Positions 9,215 through 16,816 of a stretch of 16,816 nt of DNA are shown here, in pieces. The DNA comes from Ophioceras dolichostomum (lineage: Eukaryota > Ascomycota > Sordariomycetes > Magnaporthales > Ophioceraceae). Every line of letters begins with the position of its first letter. Position 1 is the stretch's first letter. The DNA lies in the NCBI GenBank assembly GCA_003049485.1, contig PYST01000559.1:1-16816 (forward strand), given 5' to 3'. The notes beneath the pieces were generated by a model. It was not told where the DNA came from. It ran no database searches and saw only the letters and a program-made list of their open reading frames with translations. The translations under genes were made by a program, and so were the position numbers.

Positions 9215-9960
9215 ATGCGTCTCTGGACCTTCGCCACCAGCACCACTCTCTTGGCGGGCGTGCTCGCCGGGCCCGTTGCCAAGTTCTCTTCCCTGGAGGC
9301 CACCGAGCTCGCCAAGGGAGGTACAGCAACCATCGGCGCCCTGGTCAAGCGTGCCCGTGAGGGCCTTCACATGCTCGACTGCGGTCCGACGAATGGCAAA
9401 AACAGCTACTCCGCACTGATCGTAGGTTGCCGCTCCTTCTCGGTTCATTTCGTCGCCTCCCTCTCTTTTGCTCCCGTCCCCATCACACTAGCCCAGTCTC
9501 TGACCACCGTTCGCAAACCTACTACTGACTGATCTCATGCTAAACTCTCTTCGACTTTCTCCATCGTGGTCTTTAGTACTGCGCCGACGACGGCGACTGC
9601 GGCTACGTTCCCGCCAAGAATGACATCTTCAAGTTTGGCGGCTTGCACCGTTGGGAGTCAAAAGACAGCCAGGACCCCTACGGCGGCAAACCGATCCTCA
9701 CGACGCAGTCGGTCACCTTCTCGTCCGGCGTCAACTTCGCGTGGCGGATCGTGCCGGACGCGCAGAAGCGTGCCAACTATGAGGTCGTTGGGTAAGCAAA
9801 CTACACTCCTACTAGTGCTCCTGTTTCTAACACTGGCCTGCACAGCCTGGGCTCCAACGACTACCACAGCGACTACCGCATCTACAAGGACGATAAGCAC
9901 ACACAGTACCGAGACGGAAACGGCATCGACTGCAAGAGTATCTACTACATTCTTCGCTGA
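9215..9960 (+). CDS. small secreted cysteine protein, effector candidate
   Basis: Three exons (9215-9421, 9577-9791, 9846-9960) join into 537 nt, giving 178 residues and a TGA at 9958-9960. The ATG at 9215 is preferred over the in-frame ATG at 9182 because it puts a clear signal peptide at residues 1-18 (MRLWTFATSTTLLAGVLAG). A Kex2-type site LVKR is at residues 43-46, so residues 19-46 are a likely propeptide. The mature part has four cysteines (56, 71, 77, 170), enough for two disulfides. The 71-77 pair lies in CADDGDC, and the C-terminal block is rich in Tyr and Asp (NDYHSDYRIYKDDKHTQY). Size, signal peptide, dibasic site, few cysteines, lack of a catalytic motif and isolation in gene-poor flanks fit a fungal effector or other small secreted protein. 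The layout (Cys pair near the mature N-terminus, Trp in the middle, YKDD/Cys/IYY at the end) resembles a family of fungal secreted proteins I recall but cannot name. The role in the host or environment is inferred. Confidence 0.78.
9422..9576 (+). other. intron 1 of the secreted-protein gene
   Basis: The donor is GTAGGT and the acceptor is TTTAG, 155 nt, phase 0. The sequence TGCTAAAC about 37 nt before the acceptor can serve as branch site. Splicing joins ALI to YCADD and removes frame-inconsistent, Ser/Pro-rich translated sequence. Confidence 0.75.
9792..9845 (+). other. intron 2 of the secreted-protein gene
   Basis: The donor is GTAAGC, the branch site is TTCTAACAC and the acceptor is GCACAG, 54 nt, phase 2. 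Removing it restores the frame from EVVG into LGSNDYHSDYR. All three signals are close to the fungal consensus. Confidence 0.85.
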
Positions 9961-10197
9961 CGGCAACTGGCACGATGTCACTGCCAGAGGTGTAACTCTA
10001 ACGGGGAGACTTTGTGGATGGGCAGGTACTCGTACATGTGTAGCTAGCAACCATGTCCTACAATTAGGGGATACTTAGTTCACATCCAGAGGGTAAAGGA
10101 GCAAAGAAGGGGGGTGTTGCCCAGGTCCACGCGGAGTTGATTTTGATCAGAGCTACTATAATCTTGCAGGGGCAGGAAAGCTAAATCCATCTAGTAT

Positions 10198-10221
10198 CTA
10201 CTAGGTACCGGGTACTAGTAG
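10198..10221. repeat. imperfect inverted repeat around GGTACC
   Basis: CTACTAGGTACC is followed, after one G, by GGTACTAGTAG. The arms are complementary except for one missing base, so a stem of about 11 bp can form. It lies about 240 nt past the stop of the secreted-protein gene and could be a 3'-end structure or a relic of a small mobile element. Neither is established. Confidence 0.55.
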
Positions 10222-10296
10222 TACTCGTTGCGTATTGCCCACCATTAGCCCCCTTTGCTGTAGTTAACACTAGAGCCTCCTCTTGATGCTACCGGC

Positions 10297-10391
10297 AAGA
10301 GGAAAAAAGGATGACGTGGATGAAGGAAAAACGACAAAGGAGAAAGAGAAAGAGAGGAATGAAACGCGAGGGAAGAAAATGAGGGAAGAAT
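10297..10391 (+). repeat. polypurine tract
   Basis: About 95 nt of the plus strand are almost all A and G, with a few interruptions. The minus strand therefore resembles a fungal CT-rich promoter or leader, but no minus-strand gene follows it to the left other than the antisense of the secreted-protein gene. Confidence 0.6.
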
Positions 10392-10994
10392 GTTTATGCG
10401 AAACGCCCGTCTCCGACATAGAATTCTCGGACGCTGCCACACATATGATTTGCTTTCTCTGAGACCGAGCCATCTCCATCTCTACTACAGACCTGCACTC
10501 CTTCGAAAATGTTGAATGTGTGAAGGAGTCGGCATCGATGACGTACTAGTTCGATGTGATGTCGACGACAGGATGTTCCGAACTGTTCGCATTGACCTAC
10601 TGCTTTCGAGTGACCCTCTTCCATCGTTTCTCATGTGCAACTAGCTTCCTTACATACTAATGCAACAAGTTCATTCCCCCCCTCCAAATCCGGCCACTCA
10701 TCCAAAGAATCCGAACATTTCCACGAGAGGACCCTCCCCCGATGTACGCGGCGGATGGAGGAAGGATTCAAAACTTTGGAGTCAGCCACGCCGAGGAGTA
10801 GGTAGATTGCCTCGGCCATTCTTCCCAGTCAACTCCTCTGCCGCGCTAAGCATGCGTCCTTGCTGTGTTCTCCTCAGGAACCGAGTGTAAGAAACCCGGG
10901 TATTTCCGGAGTTCCAGCTTGCCGGGATGCCACATCACGACTAAGCCGGCCACGGGTCCGTCACGCCCGCCGTCCCAGTCCCATAGTATTTCTG

Positions 10995-11291
10995 ATGGTT
11001 GATTCAGGTTGTCGGATTTTGTTTTGGAATGCGAAAAAGTAAGTCCACAAGTCTACTTGAATGTTTTGGATAATGTTTTTGGTGTTGTCCAGAATCAAAC
11101 CAAATTCACGAAATCAAAGCTCTTCGTGGGAAAAGGCTGTCCAGGAGCAGGCAGCCAGGGACCAGGCCAACCTGGGAGGTCAAAACAACGAGGCCATGGT
11201 GGTACCCGACGACGATGACGATGACGACGAAGCTCTTCCGGTAGCAAAAGAGAGCAAGAAGGGGAAGGAACCAGAGAAGCTAGACAAATAG
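10995..11291 (+). CDS. small charged protein candidate, two exons
   Basis: Exon 1 (10995-11038) and exon 2 (11093-11291) join into 243 nt encoding 80 residues. The ATG at 10995 is the nearest start to the splice site; the frame is open further back and an ATG at 10860 would give about 125 residues. Exon 2 reads like real protein: an amphipathic Glu/Gln/Ala stretch (WEKAVQEQAARDQ, residues 27-39), seven consecutive Asp (54-60) and a Lys/Glu-rich tail. There is no signal peptide or membrane segment. The acidic-then-basic tail is common in nuclear or chromatin-associated proteins and at the C-termini of fungal transposases, so this may instead be the last exon of a larger or degraded gene. I do not recognise a family. 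The splice donor is perfect and the join is in frame, which is the main support. Confidence 0.33.
11039..11092 (+). other. intron in the small charged-protein candidate
   Basis: The donor is a consensus GTAAGT and the acceptor is TTGTCCAG, 54 nt, phase 2. Without splicing the upstream frame stops at once (TAA inside the donor) and the downstream frame is preceded by TGA, so the intron is needed to join the two open stretches. The branch site is weak (CTTGAAT). Confidence 0.45.
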
Positions 11292-12298
11292 ATAGGCTCA
11301 TTTAATAAGTCGGATCGTGGTATTGGGTTTGACTTTCCGTGACTCAAAGTTCTTAGCTATATGTGGCCTGTCCTTTCGACTTGAAAGAGAGAATCATAGC
11401 TTGTAACGTGTCTGCAACTAACGGGATATCGCCGGGCATGCTCAGATTTATGTCAAACCGTTCAGTCGAGACCGCTCAGTAGAGTTGCCGCAGACAAAGA
11501 GAAGTCCCCGGTGCCAACAAGACGACGGCGGCGAGTCCCACGACATCGGGAAAGACGTCTCATGCCGTGGATGGGAATGGGATGCTAAGAGCCCTGTTTA
11601 AGACCGTACTTGGATGGATCATGAATGGGATGCAACAAGCCCATGACTATTCGTTGATATCATCGGACGCTTGTTCCACACGGCCCATCCTCCTGTCAAA
11701 CTCTCTTTGCGAACCGAGACATGCAAATGCTAGCATCACCCTATCGATCGGTCCCTACGATCTCAACCTAGGCTGCGTACAGGTCCCGCTAGAGACCATC
11801 ACAAGCTGCACCTTTCCTTAGGCATGGGCGCTGGCCGGCTGATCTCATCGTGCGCCGATGTTCTCCGAAGGGAAATGGCTCCCTGATTGGGGGGTCCCAG
11901 AAGGGATAGCAGGTTCCATTTGCGGTAAGTTCCGTGCTGTCGTCTCTGGGTGGGAAATGGGGAGTCGTTACGTAGCCTGCATGAAGCCACCCGCTAGCGC
12001 CTTCCTCCTTCGTGGGTTTCGAGGGCAAAAGGTCGAGGGTTTTATTTCCCCCCGCACCGTTTGATCGATGCCCACCATTAATAAATGCCACATTATGCAA
12101 TTCACAAACGTTCGTTCATACACCAAATGGCAATCGAATGGCAGACGCGTATCCCGGCTTCCCCTCCTTCCATCACCATTCGCTTCCTACCTCCCTTCCA
12201 ATTCCATATTTGATCCGCCGTTTAGTCTTATCAACAGGGAACCAGACGAGCCCAGCCGTGCCCCAAATTCCCGGAAGGCTACAACCAACGAACGAGCA

Positions 12299-12304
12299 CA
12301 CGTG
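12299..12304. promoter_or_regulatory. CACGTG E-box, possible NUC-1/Pho4 site
   Basis: Perfect CACGTG about 1.5 kb upstream of the symporter start. It is the most distant of three. In Neurospora the bHLH regulator NUC-1 binds CACGTG sites upstream of pho-2 and pho-4. Confidence 0.35.
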
Positions 12305-12708
12305 GTCGAAACAAGCATTTTGATTCGGCGGCGGGACTCCTCGCCCCAGTGGTGATCAATGGCCTTGGCGATTCTGGGCGTTTCTCGGCACGTCTGACCA
12401 GCTCCCGCGCCGAGCCCTTGGCACTTCTGCTTCGCTCCGCTGATGGCGACACAGCACTGCCCGATCCGGAAACCCACCACATGTCGGCCCCGCAAATACC
12501 TCCAGATATCACCTGCAGCACCATATAAGGGACAAGAAGCTCACACCTCCCAAGCATTTCCCAAGAAATGGCCAAGGGCGCGTTGGTGCCGCTTCTTCCT
12601 GAACCCAAGACAAGCCAAGACGTTTCCTCCTGGCTGGCCTCGAAGGCCTGTCCAGACTCTGAGGGCTGCTAGGAGTCGAAACTCAGCGGCCAGATATCTG
12701 GACGATCC

Positions 12709-12714
12709 CACGTG
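12709..12714. promoter_or_regulatory. CACGTG E-box, possible NUC-1/Pho4 site
   Basis: Perfect CACGTG about 1.1 kb upstream of the symporter ATG, in the context CCCACGTGCGG. Flanking C and G extend the GC-rich half-site context favoured by Pho4-type bHLH proteins. Confidence 0.42.
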
Positions 12715-13155
12715 CGGCAAGCGAGAAGTTCTTATGGCCGACTTTGTGTTTTGTGAGCTCGCCCAGTTGCCCTAATTCTCTTTGCCCCCCCATACTTCCG
12801 TCCCTCTTCCCTTCCACCCTTCGGCGCGCCGAGAGCTCCTTGTGGAAGGGCTCGGTGTCCGTTTGGGAGAAGGACTGCCATCTCTAGCCAACCTAGGCAA
12901 TATTTGCAGAGTAGGTCTTGGGGGGCCAAAGGGAAAGCTGTCAATATTTGATGTGTTTGGCCAGTTCCGAGAGGCACCAAACACACACCTTCTACCAGTC
13001 GTAGACTCCAGGGCTCCAGCCTGGCTTGGCTTTGGCCCCTCGACCATCGAAGCTGCAAAGTAACTGGTCGACCGTCACAGACGAAGGAGTCCCGTTGCCT
13101 GTAAGTAAGCTCTTCTTTCTCTTCTTTCGTCCCACAGAAGCCGTCTAGTTCGTTG

Positions 13156-13161
13156 CACGTG
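13156..13161. promoter_or_regulatory. CACGTG E-box, possible NUC-1/Pho4 site
   Basis: Perfect CACGTG 663 nt upstream of the symporter ATG, in the context TTGCACGTGGAG. It is the closest of the three, with a further CACGTT at 13277-13282. Placement fits phosphate-starvation control, but the transcription start is unknown and the site could lie within the leader. Confidence 0.45.
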
Positions 13162-13818
13162 GAGGTGAACAGCAACGCGAGCAAGCGCAAGGCAGTCCGC
13201 TTTGGAGACTTTACGAACCTTCTGCCCCTTTCTGCCTCTCGTGCTCCCTCCCCACCGTTCCCCTCCACACTCCTCCCACGTTCCGCAGTGGGCTGGTGCA
13301 CGGCGTGGCCGAGCTGTGGCCGCTTCTTCGGGATCTGTCTTCATACGCAAAAACGAAAATCAACAAGAACGACACATCAAAATTGACGCCGAACACTCTG
13401 CTCACTCCATTGCGAAGCATTGCATGCCCTTCCCCCCTGCAAAATTCTCCCCCATCAAAATCAAACGCTAGATGCAACTCCTCGGTAGCGGGATCCGGCG
13501 AGTGGCTACACTCACCCGTTCAACCCACACCGGACATGTGAAGCTGCGTCAACATACATAAGCGGGAGAGCTTGCCCATGCATCATGCCTTTGTGATTCC
13601 CCTCTTTTGCTTGCTTCATCTTCTTCCCTGTCCCCAACTCCAGCCGCACTCTCCTCTGCAGGCCTGGTCCTCCAACGGTCAAGCAGCGCATCTTCGGGCG
13701 TTGAGCAACAGTGATTTCCTTCTTCACTTGGTACAAGAAAACCTCACGGCATCGCTGCAAGGAACCTTGTGATCTTCGGCTCGCTGCCTTCGCCACCAGT
13801 GCGTGCTAGTTCGCCATC

Positions 13819-15853
13819 ATGGTTCTGCACAAGTTGGACTACTTATTTGCCATTGGCACCATTTTCGCGTTCCTTGACGCGTGGAACATTGGTATGTATT
13901 TCACTATCTTCTCCCCGTGCCAGAAACAGCCACCAAGCTCCTGAATTCGTGCTCTGCTGGACTGACTGCAACCCCTGGCTGACACGTGCGTTGCCTGCGC
14001 TCACCCCACCATCGCCAGGTGCCAACGATGTCGCCAACTCTTGGTCGACGTCTGTCTCCTCCCGCTCGATCGGATACCTCCCGGCCATGTGCCTGGCGTC
14101 CGTGCTAGAGTTTTCCGGCTCCATCGGAGTCGGCGCCCGCGTCGCCGACACGATCCGCACCAAGGTCGTCAACGTCAACATGTACAAGGACAACCCGGCG
14201 ATGCTCATGCTGGGCATGACGTGCGCCATCGTCTCGTCTTCGTTGTACCTGACGCTCTGCACCAAGGTCGGCCTGCCCGTCTCGACCACGCACTCTATCA
14301 TGGGCGGCGTGATCGGCATGGGCATCGCCACCGTGGGCGCCAACAACATCATCTGGTGGGACTCCAAGGGCGACATCACCAACGGCGTCGTGTCGGTGTT
14401 TCTGGCTTGGGTGCTGGCCCCCGTGGTCTCGGGCGTGTTCGGCGCTATCATCTTCACCATCACCAAGTACCTCGTCATGCTGCGCAACAACCCGGTGGCC
14501 AAGGGCCTGATCTCGGTGCCCATCTACTTCGCCGCCACCGGCATGCTGCTCACCATGCTCATCGTATGGAAGGGCGGGTCGGTCAACGTCGAGAGGTTCA
14601 CCGAGGGCGAGATGGCCGGCATCATCATCGGCGCCGGCGTCGCCTGGGGCCTGATCATCGCCATCTTCCTGCTGCCCTGGCTGTACCGCCTCGTGGCTGT
14701 GAACGACTGGGAGCTGCGTTGGTACCACATCCCCCTGGGCCCGCTGCTGCTCAAGCGGCCCGAGCCCCCCGTCCAGCCCGAGGGCGCCGAGGGCGGCATC
14801 AAGGACTTCTACGAGGGCCACCGCACCGCCGAGGAGCTCGAGGCCGAGCGCAACGCCGCCGCCGCCGCCGAGACCGCCGACCTCGAGGCCTCCGGCGAGA
14901 AGGGCAACCCCGAGGGCAAGACCAGGCCGGCCGGCTCGGAGGCGGACTCCGACTCGCACCAAGCCGCCGCGGGCGCGACCACCATGACGAACGCCGTGGG
15001 CCGCTACTCCGAATACAGGCACAAGCCGATCGTCGGCCCCCGGCCGGAGGGCTCCCTCCTCAGCTCGGCGGGGATGTGGTGGCTCTTCAAGCGCATCTTC
15101 CTCAACGGCGTGGACCAGGACATCATCAACCTGCAGAAGAAGAAGTCGATGCTCACGGGCGACCTGGAGAAGATCCACGCCGGCGTGCCGCACTACGACA
15201 ACAAGGCCGAGTACCTGTACAGCTTCCTGCAGATCATGACCGCCTCCACGGCGTCGTTCACGCACGGCGCCAACGACGTCGCCAACGCCATCGGCCCCTA
15301 CGCCACCATTTACAACATCTGGCAGTCCGGCAGCAGCGCCGGCAGCAAGTCGCCCGTCCCCGACTGGATCCTGGCCTTCGGAGGCGTCGCCATCGTGATC
15401 GGTATCTGGACGTACGGCTACAACATCATGAAGAACCTGGGTAACCGCCTGACGCTGCACTCGCCGTCCCGCGGCTTCTCCATGGAGCTTGGCGCTGCTA
15501 TCTCCGTCATCATGGCCACGCGTCTCAGTACGTCCCCTTCTCACCTCCTGTCTTCCTACTATCCCCTGTCTTCTCCCCCTCAACCCCATCGCCCGCAGGG
15601 GTGTTTTGTGCCAAGGTGGCTGACCAAATTCCCCAAACAAACAGAGTTCCCCGTCTCCACGACCCAGTGCATCACGGGCGCCACCGTCGGCGTGGGCCTC
15701 TGCTCCGGCACCTGGCGCACCATCAACTGGCGCATGGTGGCCTGGATCTACTTCGGCTGGATCATCACCCTGCCCGTCGCGGGTATCGTCGCCGGCTGCC
15801 TGGCGGGCATCATCATCAACGCGCCGCGCTGGGGCTACGTGATTAACTCGTAG
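13819..15853 (+). CDS. pho-4: Na+/phosphate symporter, PiT family
   Basis: Exons 13819-13891, 14019-15527 and 15645-15853 join into 1791 nt encoding 596 residues, near the length I recall for Neurospora PHO-4. The product belongs to the PHO4/PiT family (yeast Pho89, animal PiT), which brings inorganic phosphate into the cell with Na+ across the plasma membrane, mainly under phosphate limitation or alkaline pH. Both inverted-repeat signatures are present: GANDVANSW at residues 25-33 and GANDVANAIGP at 441-451, each followed by the partner motif, PVSTTH (111-116) and PVSTTQC (530-536). Membrane segments fill residues 1-250 and 425-590, separated by a hydrophilic cytoplasmic loop of about 150 residues (268-422) rich in Ala, Glu and charged repeats, as in fungal members. 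Exon 1 starts at the first ATG giving MVLHKLDYLFAIG; the ORF running in from 13769 is leader. Nothing is broken. Its promoter carries CACGTG sites suggesting NUC-1/Pho4 control. Confidence 0.95.
13892..14018 (+). other. intron 1 of the phosphate symporter gene
   Basis: The donor is GTATGT and the acceptor is CGCCAG, 127 nt, phase 1, with GGCTGACAC as a branch-site candidate. It splits the codon for the Gly that opens the first GANDVAN motif, so correct splicing is needed to form that motif. Confidence 0.92.
15528..15644 (+). other. intron 2 of the phosphate symporter gene
   Basis: The donor is GTACGT and the acceptor is AAACAG, 117 nt, phase 1, with GGCTGACC as branch site. It has no in-frame stop and a multiple-of-three length, so retention would insert 39 residues between ATRL and FPVSTTQC. 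The family alignment from memory (ATRLKFPVSTTQC) favours removal. Confidence 0.9.
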
Positions 15854-16816
15854 GGAATTTACAACCGCCGCCTTCCTATTTCCCTCCTTCTGCTTCTATT
15901 TCGCTTGGCTCTCTTTGAGGGAGAGGATGAGGATGGATGGATGGAGGGAGGGAGGGAGGGAGGGAGGCAGGGAGGGAGGGAGGTGTGTTCACGACTCTCC
16001 TTTTTCCGTCAACTCAGCCAGCTATCAATGATTGACGGTCTGCTCAGTCTGGCTCTCGATCTCTGAATGTCTGTCATTGGCAGTATGGGGGACCGATCTC
16101 GTGTCATCTCTTCTGCGGCACCCATCACTGGCTTCTACATCTACATGTCTCTCATTCTAATATCTGCGGAAAATTATTTCCCCCTCTCCTTTGACATAAG
16201 AAACTGCAAATGATATCCTACAGATAAATCAAACTTGTCTGTTCCCTTCGCATGTTTTTTGGAGCACAATCGTCTACGTACTCGTGAGCCAGTGCCCAAG
16301 TCATCACAGCTACAGTCAATCGCCGTTCGTTGGAAGGCTAGCGTTGATTGAAAAAAAAAGTTTGCGGAACTCCTGAGATCGGGCTTAGCGCCGTATGAGT
16401 GGAACGAGCGGCGCTAGTCCGGCAGAACGGCACTTGAGGAGGTTTCGGTACGCTTTTCTCCCGCCGACGCGACTAACCGGAAGTGCCGACTTGTCCGATC
16501 GGATGCGTTCTTTCCTTCTTCGTCTTTGTTTTCGGTTCATGGTGATGATGATGGCGATGGCGGAGATGGAACGGAACTTTCACGTTGGCACTCGTGCTGA
16601 GATTACATTAGCGAAAGCGTCCTCCACGGGTGTCCCTAGGATGAGAGATTACAAACAGTATGCCCCTGTTGCTTCTATGGAAAAATAAACTCGGCAAGAT
16701 TCCCCTTCTCTAGTCTCTATCTCAGGAAGCATCCTTCCTTGTACATACCACTTCTTGGCAAGCTGCTGTTAGTGCAGCCCACCAAACCAACACATAATCT
16801 CTTAACACACACATTA
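15854..16816. other. 3' flank of the symporter gene and right edge
   Basis: This stretch contains the 3' UTR with a G-rich repeat, then AT-richer sequence with possible poly(A) elements (GATAAATC near 16222 and AAATAAAC near 16683). An ATG frame at 16395-16688 (97 codons) is Arg/Met-rich through a GATG-like repeat and has no recognisable domain, so I do not call it a gene. No RNA gene was recognised. Confidence 0.5.
15946..15980 (+). repeat. (GGGA)n tract, G-quadruplex capable
   Basis: Eight runs of GGG lie within 35 nt, mostly separated by single A residues, with one GGCA interruption. It is preceded by GGAT repeats. It starts 93 nt after the symporter stop codon, on the sense strand, so the transcript would carry it in the 3' UTR. 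Confidence 0.85.

Larger units (their letters stand above)
9961..10994. other. 1-kb spacer downstream of the secreted-protein gene
   Basis: This stretch holds the 3' UTR of the secreted-protein gene, a hairpin-capable inverted repeat at 10198-10221, a purine-rich tract at 10297-10391 and no convincing gene. Short ORFs on both strands have no recognisable character. The right end may carry the leader of the small charged-protein candidate, whose frame is open back to about 10860. Confidence 0.45.
11292..13818. other. 2.5-kb spacer and promoter of the phosphate symporter gene
   Basis: There is no convincing gene despite several ORFs of 80-190 codons. The longest (minus 12732-13301) starts only at GTG and has no domain character. 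The stretch contains three CACGTG sites and one CACGTT (13277-13282). From about 13200 the plus strand is pyrimidine-rich, as expected for the leader of the symporter gene. At 13101-13137 the sequence looks like a miniature intron (GTAAGTAAGC, long pyrimidine tract, CCCACAG) but is only 37 nt, so a 5'-UTR intron using this donor with a later acceptor is also possible. Confidence 0.5.

Noticed and set aside
9566..10078. 170-codon plus-strand ORF overlapping the secreted-protein gene
   Set aside because: Thr/Arg/Ser-rich out-of-frame reading of exons 2 and 3 that runs through clear splice sites.
11789..12100. 103-codon minus-strand ORF
   Set aside because: The start is TTG and no ATG lies near it; no protein-like pattern.
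12732..13301. 189-codon minus-strand ORF upstream of the symporter gene
   Set aside because: It starts only at GTG, has no domain character, and lies over the presumed promoter and leader of the plus-strand gene. Codon use looks random.
14041..15444. 467-codon plus-strand ORF in another frame of the symporter gene
   Set aside because: Arg/His/Gly-rich shadow frame of the true coding frame, which carries both PiT signatures.
14105..15640. 511-codon minus-strand ORF opposite the symporter gene
   Set aside because: It is a shadow of the GC-rich third positions of the symporter coding sequence; its composition is almost only Gly, Val, Arg, Asp, His and Ala.
16395..16688. 97-codon ORF near the right edge
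   Set aside because: It has an ATG start but Met-rich and Arg-rich low-complexity content from a GATG-type repeat, with no upstream promoter character and no recognised motif.

Overview
The window looks like nuclear DNA of a filamentous ascomycete, most likely a Sordariomycete. The evidence is short GT-AG introns of about 54-155 nt, some with CTAAC- or CTGAC-type branch sites, CT-rich leaders, mostly G or C at third codon positions, wide spacers with microsatellites, and one confident gene whose closest known relative is the Neurospora crassa phosphate symporter PHO-4. I saw no rRNA, tRNA, CRISPR array or complete transposon.

Left part (1-5400): three protein-coding stretches, all on the minus strand. 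The first is an intact 310-residue intracellular protein of unknown family (1024-1956). The second is a long reading frame with no usable start codon, probably a 5'-damaged gene (2674-3495). The third encodes a secreted Pro-rich and Lys-rich protein whose frame carries a TAG and then a one-base shift (4405-5318), so it is probably a pseudogene or contains sequence errors.

Middle (5400-11300): a 371-residue polytopic membrane protein (6939-8054, plus), a three-exon gene for a 178-residue secreted, four-cysteine, effector-like protein with a Kex2-type site (9215-9960, plus), and a weaker two-exon candidate for a small charged protein with seven consecutive Asp residues (10995-11291, plus). These are separated by gene-free spacers of about 1-1.6 kb.

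Right part (11300-16816): a 2.5 kb spacer with three CACGTG sites leads into a three-exon Na+/phosphate symporter gene of the PiT family (13819-15853, 596 residues). A (GGGA)n tract that could form G-quadruplexes lies about 90 nt after its stop codon.

The genes do not form an evident pathway. The phosphate transporter is a housekeeping starvation-response gene. The rest reads as lineage-specific accessory sequence: unknown proteins, an effector candidate and decaying reading frames. The best-supported points worth following are the spliced effector candidate, the E-box cluster with the 3'-UTR G-tract at the symporter gene, and the two decaying minus-strand genes.
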